A model generated the notes under the pieces. It saw only the letters and a program-made list of their open reading frames with translations, made no database searches and was not told the origin of the DNA. Source: Flavicella sediminum (GTDB taxonomy: Bacteria > Bacteroidota > Bacteroidia > Flavobacteriales > Flavobacteriaceae). From it: a stretch of DNA of 64,000 bases. This document shows, in pieces, positions 25,815 to 35,392 of this stretch (the first letter of the stretch is position 1; every line of letters begins with the position of its first letter). The translations under genes and the position numbers were made by a program. The stretch is taken from the NCBI RefSeq assembly GCF_006381105.1, contig NZ_VDET01000001.1, positions 1-64,000 of the forward strand, read 5' to 3'.

Positions 25815-27932
25815 TTATTTTTTGGCAAGCAACGAATTGTTGTTCTTTTTAAGCTCACTTAAAACTTGAAGCGATTCGTCGATATAAATGTCTTTTGTCA
25901 AATTTTCATGCCATGCAGTTCTTTTACTACCTAATACACTGTCTTTTTTAATCAAAGACAATTCGTATAAAGGAGATGTGAATTCTAATTTAGAGCTGTG
26001 TTTGAAAACATCTTTAAATCCTTCACTTTTTTTCTCACGAATTTTTTGTTCCTCATTGGAAGCATTTAAATTTAAAGAATATTCATTGGTGTCCTGACTT
26101 TCTTTTAACCACTTGGCATATTCATTGATCAATATAAATTCTTTATTCTGAGAAATTCTCATTTTACTATTGCTAATCACGGCATCATAGTTTTTGTAAT
26201 AATCCAAGCTGTTGTAATTTGCTTTTTTTATTTTATCCCAACCAAGTGGGTTGTCTTGTTCTCTTTCTCCAATACCTACATAACTATATTTACTTGGCAT
26301 GGCAATGTCAGAACGGACACCTTCTAATTGTGTAGAACCTCCATTGATTCTATAAAATTTTTGAATAGTTAATTTTAAAGCCCCTAAATCTTCTGGGTAG
26401 TTATACGACTTGTTTAAAGGAATTACATTTTGTACAGTTCCCTTACCGTAGGTTTGCTCACTACCTATAATAACCGCTCTTTTGTAATCTTGCATGGCTG
26501 CTGCTAAAATTTCAGAAGCAGAAGCAGACAATTCATTGACTAAAATAACCAAAGGTCCGTCCCATTGAATTTTAGGATCTACGTCATCTTTTACAGCAGG
26601 TTCGTTGTCTCTATATTTTACTTGTACAATAGGTCCTTTGTCGATAAACAAACCACCAATTTGAATGGCTGTTCTTAAAGAACCACCTCCGTTATTTCTA
26701 AGGTCAATTAGCAATCCTTCAATTCCTTCTTTTTTCAAGTTTTCAATTTCTCGTTCCATGTCAGAACCAGAATCTCTTGATTCAGTATCGTTAAAATCGA
26801 TATAGAATTTAGGAAGGTTAATTACCCCGTATTTTTTTCCGTCTTTATGTGCAATACTCGATTTTACAAAAGTTTCTTCCAATTCAACTACATCACGAAT
26901 AATGGTTATTTTTTGAATAGAATTGTCTACTTTTTTTACGGTCAATACAACTTCAGTTCCTTTTTTTCCTTTAATTAATTTGATGGCATCGTCCAAACGC
27001 ATTCCAACAATATCTTTACTTTCTTCATTTTTCTGAGCTAATTTTAAAATGATATCCCCAACTTCTAAGTCCCCTTGCTTCCATGCCGGACCTCCAGATA
27101 TCAATTCTACAATTTTAGTGTAGTCATTTTTTTGTTGAAGTCGAGCCCCAATTCCTTCAATTTTACCAGAAATATTGATGTCAAATAATTCTTTTACTTT
27201 CGGAGCAAAATAAGTTGTGTGCGGGTCAAATTCTTCAGCAATGCTATTTACAAAAGTAGAAAACCAGTCGGTATGATCCAGCTCATTAATTCGTTTGTAA
27301 AAATTGTCCAAACTTTCTAAAGATTTTTCACGAGCTTCAGCCTCTAAAACAGCAAAAGAACGTTTTTTGTACTTGGTATCTTCTTTGGCTTTGTCTTCTT
27401 CAATTTCTAACAAAGTCTGAATTTTATTTAAGGTATTGAATTTCATTTGCTTTCTCCAATACTCCATCAATTCATTTTGATTTTTGGCAAATTCAATCGT
27501 TTTATAATCTACATTAATTTCTTCTTTTTTGTCGAAGTCGAATTTATGCTTTAAAATTTCTTTGTAAAAATTTTGAGATTCTGCCAAACGCAATTGGAAA
27601 CGATCCATTACCACATTGTAAAATGTTAAGTCCTCTCTTTTCAGTTGGTCATCGATCAATGTTTCGTACTGAGAAAATTCTTTGATATCTTTTTGTGTGA
27701 AGTACCTTTTTATAGGATCCATCTCATCAATAAAATCAGCATAAACGGCTTTAGAAAAAGTGTCATCCATTTCTTTTGGCTCGTAATGCCAATTCTTTAA
27801 AATATAACGTAAAACGCCAATTAAAACTTTGTCTTTTTGAGGTTCGGCTTTTAAATTTAAAGAAAATCCAAGCAATCCGCCTGCTAGAATTAATATTGGG
27901 ATGATTATTTTAATCTTTTTCGTGATGTTCAT
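25815..27932 (-). CDS. prc: carboxy-terminal processing (tail-specific) protease, S41 family
   Basis: Periplasmic protease that trims or degrades proteins from the C-terminus, 705 aa. N-terminal signal/anchor (about 7-28), a helical Tsp N-terminal domain (about 40-220), PDZ domain (about 240-330; GIGARLQQKNDYTKIVELISGGPAWKQG region), S41 catalytic core with the serine in SASASEILA (about 470) and lysine in TYGKGTVQ (about 495), and the C-terminal DUF3340-type helical domain. Both catalytic residues are present. Length and order match E. coli Prc. First gene of a two-gene unit with the permease. Confidence 0.93.
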   Translation of the reverse strand: MNITKKIKIIIPILILAGGLLGFSLNLKAEPQKDKVLIGVLRYILKNWHYEPKEMDDTFSKAVYADFIDEMDPIKRYFTQKDIKEFSQYETLIDDQLKREDLTFYNVVMDRFQLRLAESQNFYKEILKHKFDFDKKEEINVDYKTIEFAKNQNELMEYWRKQMKFNTLNKIQTLLEIEEDKAKEDTKYKKRSFAVLEAEAREKSLESLDNFYKRINELDHTDWFSTFVNSIAEEFDPHTTYFAPKVKELFDINISGKIEGIGARLQQKNDYTKIVELISGGPAWKQGDLEVGDIILKLAQKNEESKDIVGMRLDDAIKLIKGKKGTEVVLTVKKVDNSIQKITIIRDVVELEETFVKSSIAHKDGKKYGVINLPKFYIDFNDTESRDSGSDMEREIENLKKEGIEGLLIDLRNNGGGSLRTAIQIGGLFIDKGPIVQVKYRDNEPAVKDDVDPKIQWDGPLVILVNELSASASEILAAAMQDYKRAVIIGSEQTYGKGTVQNVIPLNKSYNYPEDLGALKLTIQKFYRINGGSTQLEGVRSDIAMPSKYSYVGIGEREQDNPLGWDKIKKANYNSLDYYKNYDAVISNSKMRISQNKEFILINEYAKWLKESQDTNEYSLNLNASNEEQKIREKKSEGFKDVFKHSSKLEFTSPLYELSLIKKDSVLGSKRTAWHENLTKDIYIDESLQVLSELKKNNNSLLAKK

Positions 27933-28153
27933 TTTGCTGAAATTCTAATGTTTAATCTTGATTTTCAATGAGGTACTTGTTTTTAGACGTGCGTCATTGA
28001 ACTAATTTACTAAGATACAGTCATTTTTTTTGAAAAACATCTGTATGACTTGATTTTTTTTAGGGGAAAAAATACACGAATGTATATTTCAATTTACCTG
28101 CTACAAGGGTACAAAAAGAATTGAGTTTCGCTTCTTTATAAAATGTTAAATAA

Positions 28154-28186
28154 TTGAAGTGCCCTGCACAAATTATAGTAAATTTG
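28154..28186 (+). promoter_or_regulatory. promoter of the surE operon
   Basis: TTG (28154-28156), 22 bases, TAAATTTG (28179-28186), 18 bases before the surE ATG. A leader this short also argues for the start at 28205 and against the upstream ATG at 28154, which coincides with the -33 region. Confidence 0.65.
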
Positions 28187-28204
28187 TGGCTGAAATTTAC
28201 ACGT

Positions 28205-28975
28205 ATGAAAAACAAACCTTTAATATTAGTGACCAATGACGATGGCATTTCTGCGCCTGGAATTAGGAAGCTAATTGAAGTCATGAAAGAAATAGGTGAA
28301 GTGGTTGTAGTGGCGCCCGATAGCCCCCAAAGTGGAAAAGGCCATGCCATAACTTTAGACGCTACTTTGTATGTGAAGAAAGTAAAAACGGCAAGCCCTA
28401 AGGACTTGGAATTTGAGTGCTCTGGAACTCCAGCAGATTGTGTGAAATTAGGAATCAAAGAGGTGTTGAAACGGAAACCTGATTTATGTGTTTCGGGAAT
28501 CAATCATGGTTCAAATGCATCGATCAATGTTATTTACTCAGGAACTATGAGTGCTGCTATTGAGGCTGGTATTGAAGGAGTTCCGTCTATTGGTTTTTCC
28601 TTGTTAGATTATGATTGGGAGGCAAATTTTGACGGCTTAGAGCCCTTTGTAAAGAAAATTGCTTTGCAGGTTTTAGCTGAAGGTCTCCCAGATGGTGTGG
28701 TGTTAAATGTCAATTTTCCTAAGCAAACGGAAACGCCTTATAAAGGAATAAAAGTAGTTCGCCAAGCACGTGCCAATTGGAATGAAAAATTTGACAAGCG
28801 AGTGAATCCAATGGGCAAAGAATATTATTGGTTAACAGGTGTGTTTGAAAACTTGGATGGAGGAAAAGATACCGATGAATATGTTTTGGAAAATAATTTT
28901 GTATCGGTTGTTCCTGTTCAGTTCGATTTAACAGCGCATCAATTTATAGAAACATTAAGCACTTGGGATTTATAA
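28205..28975 (+). CDS. surE: 5'/3'-nucleotidase SurE
   Basis: Metal-dependent nucleoside monophosphate phosphatase, cytoplasmic, 256 aa. Metal-binding LVTNDDGISAPGI at the N-terminus (about 7-19), DSPQSGKGHAIT (about 38-49), SGTPADCVKLG (about 78-88) and the SGINHGSNASINVIYSGTM loop (about 99-117) are all present. The reading frame opens 17 codons earlier, but the ATG at 28205 matches the family N-terminus. It heads a co-directional group: a small membrane protein gene follows after one base, then lpxB. Confidence 0.96.
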   Translation: MKNKPLILVTNDDGISAPGIRKLIEVMKEIGEVVVVAPDSPQSGKGHAITLDATLYVKKVKTASPKDLEFECSGTPADCVKLGIKEVLKRKPDLCVSGINHGSNASINVIYSGTMSAAIEAGIEGVPSIGFSLLDYDWEANFDGLEPFVKKIALQVLAEGLPDGVVLNVNFPKQTETPYKGIKVVRQARANWNEKFDKRVNPMGKEYYWLTGVFENLDGGKDTDEYVLENNFVSVVPVQFDLTAHQFIETLSTWDL

Positions 28976-28976
28976 A

Positions 28977-29264
28977 ATGAAAAAACAACAAAAAGAAATA
29001 GTCATCGGGTTTTTAGTTGCCATTTTTGCTACGCTTTCTGGTATGTATCTATATGTAGAATTGTTTTCAAAACATGGTTTTGCAGAAACTTTTCAAATGA
29101 TTGAAGATGGTGATTTGTACGGGCAAATTATTACTTTAGGGGCTGTTTCAAATATATTTGTATTTTTTGTATACCTTAAAAAGAAACAAGAATTAAGAGC
29201 TAAAGGAGTTTTGATGGCTACCATAGTAATTGCACTTTTTACTTTGTTCACTAAATTTATTTAA
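28977..29264 (+). CDS. small three-helix membrane protein
   Basis: A 95-aa protein with three predicted membrane helices (about 8-28, 48-66 and 75-93), linked by a short acidic loop (MIEDGDLYGQ) and a basic loop (KKKQELRAKG). I recall similar proteins between surE and lpxB in other Flavobacteriaceae, but no function is known to me. The start codon follows the surE stop by one base and the stop lies 3 bases before lpxB, so all three are one operon. Confidence 0.7.
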   Translation: MKKQQKEIVIGFLVAIFATLSGMYLYVELFSKHGFAETFQMIEDGDLYGQIITLGAVSNIFVFFVYLKKKQELRAKGVLMATIVIALFTLFTKFI

Positions 29265-29267
29265 TCC

Positions 29268-30380
29268 ATGAAATATTACATCATCGCTGGAGAAGCATCA
29301 GGAGATTTACATGCATCAAATATGATGAAGGCTTTAAAAGTAGCCGATAAAAATGCTGAATTCCGTTTTTGGGGAGGTGATTTGATGCAAAGCGTTGGAG
29401 GGACTTTGGTAAAACATTACAAAGAACTTTCCTTTATGGGCTTTTTAGAAGTTTTAAAAAACCTACCGACTATTTTTGGAAATGTGAAATTTTGCAAGGA
29501 AGATATTGCTGCTTACCAACCCGATGTTTTAATTTTTATTGACTATTCTGGGTTTAATTTACGCATCGCCAAATGGGCTAAAGAAAAGGGGTTTAAAACC
29601 AATTATTATATTTCACCACAAGTTTGGGCAAGTAGAGCAAAACGTGTTTTGGATATCAAAAGAGATATCAATCATATGTATGTTATTTTGCCGTTTGAAA
29701 AAGAATTTTATAAAAAATACGACTATGATGTTCATTTTGTAGGACATCCTTTAATTGATGCAATTGCCAATCGAAAAATAGTGGAGGAAGCTGCTTTTAG
29801 AAAACAGTACAAACTAAGTGAAAAACCGATTGTAGCACTTTTGCCTGGAAGTAGAAAACAAGAGATTACAAAAATGCTGACTGTAATGTTGTCTTTGGTA
29901 GCCGAATTTAAAGACTACCAATTTGTAATTGCGGGTGCTCCTAGTCAAGACTTTGCCTTTTACCAAACGTTTATTCAGGATCAAAACATCAGTTTTGTGA
30001 ATAACCAAACTTACGATTTGTTGTCAATTTCTACAGCTGCATTGGTTACCTCAGGAACAGCTACCTTAGAAACGGCTTTGTTTAAAGTGCCACAGGTAGT
30101 ATGTTATAAAGGAAGTGCTATTTCTTATCAAATTGCCAAACGGATTATTACATTGAAATTTATTTCTTTGGTGAATTTGATTATGGACAAGGAGGTAGTA
30201 AAAGAATTGATTCAAAATGATTTTACCAAAGAAAACTTGAAAACGGAGTTGACCAAAATTCTAGATTCCGATAATCAAAAAGCGATGTTGTCCACTTATA
30301 AAGAGTTGGAGCAAAAATTGGGAGGTGCGGGAGCTTCTTCAAAAGTTGCGAAATTGATCCTTAAAAATAATCAAGCTTAA
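29268..30380 (+). CDS. lpxB: lipid-A-disaccharide synthase
   Basis: GT19 enzyme that joins UDP-2,3-diacylglucosamine and lipid X to form the lipid A disaccharide at the inner membrane, 370 aa. N-terminal YIIAGEASGDLHASNMM (about 3-19), RFWGGDLMQSVGG, the SFMGFLEVLKNLP segment, YYISPQVWASR, the HPLID turn and LLPGSRKQEI (donor binding). SGTATLETAL is followed by the C-terminal swap region. All usual motifs are present and length is normal. Confidence 0.96.
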   Translation: MKYYIIAGEASGDLHASNMMKALKVADKNAEFRFWGGDLMQSVGGTLVKHYKELSFMGFLEVLKNLPTIFGNVKFCKEDIAAYQPDVLIFIDYSGFNLRIAKWAKEKGFKTNYYISPQVWASRAKRVLDIKRDINHMYVILPFEKEFYKKYDYDVHFVGHPLIDAIANRKIVEEAAFRKQYKLSEKPIVALLPGSRKQEITKMLTVMLSLVAEFKDYQFVIAGAPSQDFAFYQTFIQDQNISFVNNQTYDLLSISTAALVTSGTATLETALFKVPQVVCYKGSAISYQIAKRIITLKFISLVNLIMDKEVVKELIQNDFTKENLKTELTKILDSDNQKAMLSTYKELEQKLGGAGASSKVAKLILKNNQA

Positions 30381-30415
30381 ATAAAAAGATATTTTTTTAG
30401 TAACTTTAAGTTGCT

Positions 30416-32401
30416 ATGAAAAAAATACTTGACTTTGTGCCAGGGCATCTCTTGTTGCTCTTTGTTTTAGGCATTGTACTGCAATTTTATGGATCGATTA
30501 TTTCAAGTCAAACCATTGGTTTTGGCTTGGTCATTCTTGTTGCTCTGGTGGTTTATGGTTTTGCAAAGCGTTTTCTATTTGTCGTTTTTCTTCCTCTTGG
30601 AATGTTGTTTTTATTTGTAGAACAAAATCCGGAATATCATTTTTCGAAGTATCAAAATGAAGTAAATCCGCTTAAAATTAAAATTACCGAAGTACTTGGT
30701 GCAACAAAATATAGTCATAAATATTATGCGGAAATAGTACAAGTTGCTACAGTGAAAACTGTAGGCTTGGTTTTGTTGAATTTAGAGAAGGATACCCTCT
30801 TGGCTCCACTTCAGGTTGGCGATTTCCTACTAACTAAAAAAAGCATCGGTAGTTTAAGAAAAGCTATAAATCCTTTTAGTTTTGATTATGCGGATTATTT
30901 GTATAAAAAAAATATCCGAGGACAACTTTTTTTGAAGGCAAAGGAATTTGTTCCGTTAGAAGAAATAAAACTTTCATGGGTGCGAAGTGCAGATTATTTC
31001 AGGAATTATATCATCGAAAGACTAAAAGTATACCTGCAAAATGAGGAGGTGTTAGGCATGACAAAAGCGATGATATTAGGACAAAGAGATGATCTATCCA
31101 CAAGTATTTTAGAAAATTATAAAAATGCAGGTGTAATGCATATTTTAGCCGTTTCTGGGTTGCATGTCGGAATTTTATTAGGTTTATTAAATTGGTTGTT
31201 TCGGCCATTGTTGTTTTTTAAGAAAGGAAAAAATATCCGACTAGTTGTCGTTGTTTTGTGTCTTTGGTGTTTTGCATTTATAGCGGGTTTGTCTTCTTCA
31301 GTTGTTAGATCAGTGACCATGTTTAGTTTTGTTGCAGTAGGTTTGTTGTTTCAAAAAAGAGGAGCGATTGGTTATTCCTTGATTAGTTCTGCATTTGTTT
31401 TGCTCCTTTTACATCCGCTCTATGTATTCGATGTTGGTTTTCAGTTAAGCTATTCTGCCGTTTTTTCTATTTTATTTGTGCAACCAATTTTAGCAAGGTT
31501 TTGGAAGCCTAATTATAAAGTTCTCGATTATTTCTGGAGTTTGATTACGGTGTCGGTTGCGGCTCAAATTGGCGTATTACCAGTAAGTTTATATTATTTT
31601 CATCAGTTTCCAAGTTTGTTTGTTTTTAGCAATCTGGTGGTTATTCCTGCGGTTGGATTAATTTTAGTTTTGGGGTTTTTAGTTATATTGTGTAGTCTGT
31701 TTGCAGCATTGCCTAACCCGTTAATTTTCATTTACGAAACTATTATTGTTTATTTAAATAAATTTATAGCATGGGTGGCTAGCTATGAGCAGTTTGTCTT
31801 CAAACAAATTTATTTTAAAGAAGTAGAACTAGGTTTGCTATCCGTCCTGTTATTTTGTTTTTTCCTGTTTTTAAATACGAAAAGGGTAAAAGCATTTTTG
31901 TTTTTTTTGAGTACTCTTGTTTTATTTCAAATGCTCAGTATTCAAAATAAATTCAGGCATAAGAAGACAAAAGAATTGGTGGTTTTAGACGAGTACAAGT
32001 CGACTGTTTTGATAGAAAATAATGGAGGTGATTTGTTGATTTACCAGGAACAAAATAAGAAGTCAGATCAAAACATAATAGCATATCAAACTGGTGTAGG
32101 AGCTTATGCTATTGAAAACAGGGATGCATTACCTCGTGCGATTTCTTTTGAAGGAAGAAATATTCTACTGATAAATGAAGCTAAATTGTATGAAGTAAAA
32201 CCGAAGTTGGTCGATGTGCTATTGCTTTGTAATTCAACAAAAGTAAACTTAGAACGATGTATAGAACGACTTCAACCAGAACTTGTTATTGCTGATGGAT
32301 CAAATTATCCTTATCTAAAAGAATTGTGGGAAAGAACCTGTAAGCAATATAAAATTCCATTTTACGATACTGCTGATGGCGCTTATATTTTAAAACCTTA
32401 A
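30416..32401 (+). CDS. comEC: ComEC/Rec2-family DNA uptake channel
   Basis: Predicted inner-membrane channel for single-stranded DNA in natural transformation, 661 aa. N-terminal helices and an OB-like DUF4131 region (about 20-190), then the Competence domain (about 220-480) with the hallmark HILAVSGLHVGIL and many helices. The C-terminal part (about 515-660) is a soluble domain that lacks the HxHxDH metal motif of the metallo-beta-lactamase-like nuclease domain in longer ComEC proteins. It ends in ...LQPELVIADGS, which resembles a decayed version of it. This shortened form is common in Bacteroidota. It follows lpxB by 35 bases. Confidence 0.88.
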   Translation: MKKILDFVPGHLLLLFVLGIVLQFYGSIISSQTIGFGLVILVALVVYGFAKRFLFVVFLPLGMLFLFVEQNPEYHFSKYQNEVNPLKIKITEVLGATKYSHKYYAEIVQVATVKTVGLVLLNLEKDTLLAPLQVGDFLLTKKSIGSLRKAINPFSFDYADYLYKKNIRGQLFLKAKEFVPLEEIKLSWVRSADYFRNYIIERLKVYLQNEEVLGMTKAMILGQRDDLSTSILENYKNAGVMHILAVSGLHVGILLGLLNWLFRPLLFFKKGKNIRLVVVVLCLWCFAFIAGLSSSVVRSVTMFSFVAVGLLFQKRGAIGYSLISSAFVLLLLHPLYVFDVGFQLSYSAVFSILFVQPILARFWKPNYKVLDYFWSLITVSVAAQIGVLPVSLYYFHQFPSLFVFSNLVVIPAVGLILVLGFLVILCSLFAALPNPLIFIYETIIVYLNKFIAWVASYEQFVFKQIYFKEVELGLLSVLLFCFFLFLNTKRVKAFLFFLSTLVLFQMLSIQNKFRHKKTKELVVLDEYKSTVLIENNGGDLLIYQEQNKKSDQNIIAYQTGVGAYAIENRDALPRAISFEGRNILLINEAKLYEVKPKLVDVLLLCNSTKVNLERCIERLQPELVIADGSNYPYLKELWERTCKQYKIPFYDTADGAYILKP

Positions 32402-32493
32402 ACGAAAGTTTTGAATTGCTTTTTTTATTTTCATGGTAGAGAAGCTTCTTAATTCTAAGGCTCATTTTATATATTTGTAAAAAATAGAATTCC

Positions 32494-33045
32494 ATGCAAA
32501 ATGAATTAATTGTTCTAGATATTGAAACAACTGGATTAAGTCCGGTTAACGATTTTATTTTAGAATTAGGTATCGTAAAGTTAGATTTAGATACTGGTGA
32601 AATCACAACCTTATTTGATGCTGTTTTTAAGGATCCAAAATTAACTGCCAAACATCGAAATGCATGGATTTTTCAGAATGGTTATATGGAGCTTTCGGAG
32701 GTCAGAAATGCCAATCCTTTGTCTGATTATGAAGATGAAATTCAAGAAATTTTAGATGCGTACAAAGGAAAAATTACAGCTTGGAATCGTTCCTTTGATA
32801 GCAATTTTTTAGTGGCCAATGGCTTTGATTTAGGGGAAGATGTTCCTTGCCCAATGAAGGAAAGCACAAAGTTTTTTAAAATTTCTGGGACAAGAGGCTA
32901 TAAATGGCCTAAAGCCCAAGAAGCTTGGGATGTGCTTTTTCCTTCGGAGCATAAAATAGAACAACATCGCGGTTTAGATGATTCTATTATGGAGGCTAAA
33001 ATTATTTATGAACTAGTGCAAATAGGTGTTTATACGCCTTTTTAG
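32494..33045 (+). CDS. 3'-5' exonuclease, DEDDh (DnaQ-like)
   Basis: A 183-aa single-domain exonuclease. Exo I is LDIETTGL (Asp8, Glu10), Exo II includes AWNRSFDSNFLVANGFDL (catalytic Asp), and Exo III is QHRGLDDSIMEAKI with catalytic His and Asp five residues apart, the DEDDh arrangement. It could act as a proofreading-type or RNA-trimming nuclease; the exact role is not readable. Convergent with the thioredoxin gene, whose stop is 4 bases away, and no terminator is visible between them. Confidence 0.85.
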   Translation: MQNELIVLDIETTGLSPVNDFILELGIVKLDLDTGEITTLFDAVFKDPKLTAKHRNAWIFQNGYMELSEVRNANPLSDYEDEIQEILDAYKGKITAWNRSFDSNFLVANGFDLGEDVPCPMKESTKFFKISGTRGYKWPKAQEAWDVLFPSEHKIEQHRGLDDSIMEAKIIYELVQIGVYTPF

Positions 33046-33049
33046 AGTG

Positions 33050-33565
33050 TCATAATGAACTTTCAAAACTTGTTTCAAATGCTTCCCAAGATGTATGTGT
33101 GTATATTTCTTGTCCAAAAAATACCACAATTTTTTCCATGATCGTAGGTTCTAAATATCCCGGAATTCTATCTAGTATATTTTCCTCTTTGTTTAAAAAT
33201 ATGGTAGATGGATAGCTCATTTTTCCATTCAATAAATCGATAGCTAACTGATGGCTGCCCCGTCTTCCACGTGGCATGAATTTAAACACTTTTCCTTTGT
33301 AAACAATGCTATCTTTCTGTTCGGCATCTAATTTTATGGCATAAAAATCTTTGTTGATCAAGGCGGCTATTTTTTTATTATCGTAGGTGTTTTTGTCCAT
33401 TTTTTTACAATAGCCACACCAATCGGTATATACGTCGATTAGAAATTTTTTCGGAGTTGTCTTATTCAGCTCCACAGCTTCTTCAAACGATAACCAATTA
33501 ATATCTTGTGCTGTTGCAGGCAAACATAGCAAAATGAACAAAACGAATATGTGTAATTTTCTCAT
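33050..33565 (-). CDS. periplasmic thioredoxin-fold protein
   Basis: A 171-aa exported protein: signal peptide (about 1-20, ending ATAQ), then a thioredoxin fold with the redox-active pair Cys50-Cys53 in TDWCGYCKKMDKNTY and a cis-Pro region YPSTIFLNKE (about 117-126). The similarity is to the DUF255/thioredoxin-7 type found in DsbD-like or SoxW-like proteins. It is the last gene of the peptidase/peptide-transporter cluster (25 bases after the transporter), so it may keep exported peptidases reduced; this role is inferred only from position. Confidence 0.85.
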   Translation of the reverse strand: MRKLHIFVLFILLCLPATAQDINWLSFEEAVELNKTTPKKFLIDVYTDWCGYCKKMDKNTYDNKKIAALINKDFYAIKLDAEQKDSIVYKGKVFKFMPRGRRGSHQLAIDLLNGKMSYPSTIFLNKEENILDRIPGYLEPTIMEKIVVFFGQEIYTHTSWEAFETSFESSL

Positions 33566-33590
33566 AAAGAAATAGTTCGGTTTTTCGATT

Positions 33591-35354
33591 CTATCTTACA
33601 CCGTGCATTAGTTTTTTTATAACTGGATTAAGTAAAATAGCAATAATTCCAACGGCAAATGGTACAATTGTAAAAATTAAGAAAAAGCTACTTAAAGAAT
33701 ATTGTTCTGTAATTTTGTCAATCATTCCTCCCATAGAGCCTGCTGTTTTTTGTCCGATTGCAATGGCCAAGTACCAAATACCAAACATAAAGCCAATCAT
33801 TCTAGGTGGTACTAGTTTGCTTAAGTACGAAAGGCCAACAGGTGATAAACACAATTCTCCCATGGTGTGAAATAAGTAGGCAGCAATAAGAAAAAACATA
33901 CTGGCAGAAGCCGTTTTTGCTCCTTGTGGAATTCCTAAGGTACCATAGGCTAGAATACCGAAACCTAAAGCCAACAAACAAAGTCCTAAGCCATACTTCA
34001 TAGCCGCACTTGGATTGTATTTACTTTCCCACCACTTAGAAAATAGTGGAGCTAAAGTGATGATAAAAAAGGAGTTTAAAATACCAAACCAAGAGGCACC
34101 TACCTCAGTTGTTTCTTTGCTAAATTCTCTGTTTATTTTCCAAATAACAATTCCCCATAAACCTATAAAGGCAATGGCTAAAATAATGTTGGAAGCTGGG
34201 ATTTTGGTATAGGTTTTTTTAAATAATAACATTAAAACCCAAGTAATAATTGCCAAAGGACCTACTGTGAAAATTAAATCAATTATTTTAAAAATTAATG
34301 CGGAGGTACCTGATAAATCTCTAGCCGTATAATCTCTAGCAAAAATAGTCATAGACCCTAAAGATTGCTCAAATGCAGCAAAAAAGAAAACGGTAAATAA
34401 ACCAAAAATAGCAACTGCAGCAATACGGTCTCTTACAATTTTTGAATAACGTAAGGTTCTTGAAATAATGAGCGTTAAAAATAGCACAACACCGGTCAGA
34501 ATAACGACAGTTGAGCCGTCGTAACTACCAAGATTGAAATTGAGTAAGTTGATGTTGTGTATTTTAGATAATGGGTCGTTGAACAAATAAGTCACCCCAC
34601 AAAGAGTAGAAATAATAACCAACATTTTGTCAATTGTAGTAAAAGGATTGGGTTTTTCTAAATTTAGTTCTTCTTCGTTTTTTGTAACTATTGCATTTTC
34701 TGTTTTCTTTTTAGAAGGCATTTCACCAATGCTTCCAAATAAATTTTTCGCCAATAAAAATTGTAACATTCCTAAAAACATAAAGATTCCTGCCAATCCA
34801 AATCCATAACTCCAACCTATGTTTTCAGCCAAATACCCACAAAGCATCATTCCAAAAAAAGCTCCTGCATTTACACCCATATAAAAAATAGTGTAAGCAC
34901 CATCTTTTTTAGATTCTTTTCCTTTGTACATGGTAGAAATAATGGAAGTAATATTGGGTTTGAAAAAACCAGTTCCAATCACTAACAAACCTAATCCAAT
35001 ATATAGAGAAGCTTCCGTTTCAAAAGTCATGGCAGCATGCCCAAGGGTCATAATAATACAACCAATTACAACGGCCCATTTATAACCTGTATATTTATCA
35101 GCTACCAAACCACCAACTATTGGTGTTAAATATAAAAGGGAGGCGTAGGTTCCAATTAAAGCCATGGCATTTTCTCTAGCCCAATCCCAACCAGGATTGT
35201 CACTGACCATTGGAGCCGTTAAAAATAGGACCAATAAAATTCGCATTCCATAAAAAGAAAAACGTTCCCACATTTCAGTGAAAAATAAAATAAACAAACC
35301 TGTTGGATGTCCAAGTACTTTGTCTTTAAATAGATTTTCGATATCTGTGTTCAT
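33591..35354 (-). CDS. proton-dependent oligopeptide transporter (POT/PTR family)
   Basis: Inner-membrane di/tripeptide-proton symporter, 587 aa, with about 14 helices. The POT signature ExxERFxYYG appears as EMWERFSFYGMR (about 27-38), GGLVADKYTGYK and GTGFFKPNITSI follow, and the late motif HTMGELCLSPVGLSYLSKLVP is present. A loop of about 50 residues with KKKTENAIVTKNEEE sits between the two halves. Adjacent to a second, shorter POT and a dipeptidyl peptidase, fitting uptake of released dipeptides. Confidence 0.93.
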   Translation of the reverse strand: MNTDIENLFKDKVLGHPTGLFILFFTEMWERFSFYGMRILLVLFLTAPMVSDNPGWDWARENAMALIGTYASLLYLTPIVGGLVADKYTGYKWAVVIGCIIMTLGHAAMTFETEASLYIGLGLLVIGTGFFKPNITSIISTMYKGKESKKDGAYTIFYMGVNAGAFFGMMLCGYLAENIGWSYGFGLAGIFMFLGMLQFLLAKNLFGSIGEMPSKKKTENAIVTKNEEELNLEKPNPFTTIDKMLVIISTLCGVTYLFNDPLSKIHNINLLNFNLGSYDGSTVVILTGVVLFLTLIISRTLRYSKIVRDRIAAVAIFGLFTVFFFAAFEQSLGSMTIFARDYTARDLSGTSALIFKIIDLIFTVGPLAIITWVLMLLFKKTYTKIPASNIILAIAFIGLWGIVIWKINREFSKETTEVGASWFGILNSFFIITLAPLFSKWWESKYNPSAAMKYGLGLCLLALGFGILAYGTLGIPQGAKTASASMFFLIAAYLFHTMGELCLSPVGLSYLSKLVPPRMIGFMFGIWYLAIAIGQKTAGSMGGMIDKITEQYSLSSFFLIFTIVPFAVGIIAILLNPVIKKLMHGVR

Positions 35355-35392
35355 AGGGTATAAATTATAGGGTGTAATTTTATTTGATAATT

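Noticed and set aside
30416-32401. ComEC as a truncated gene because the metallo-beta-lactamase motif is missing
   Set aside because: The C-terminal soluble domain is present but degenerate, and length is usual for Bacteroidota ComEC; not a truncation.
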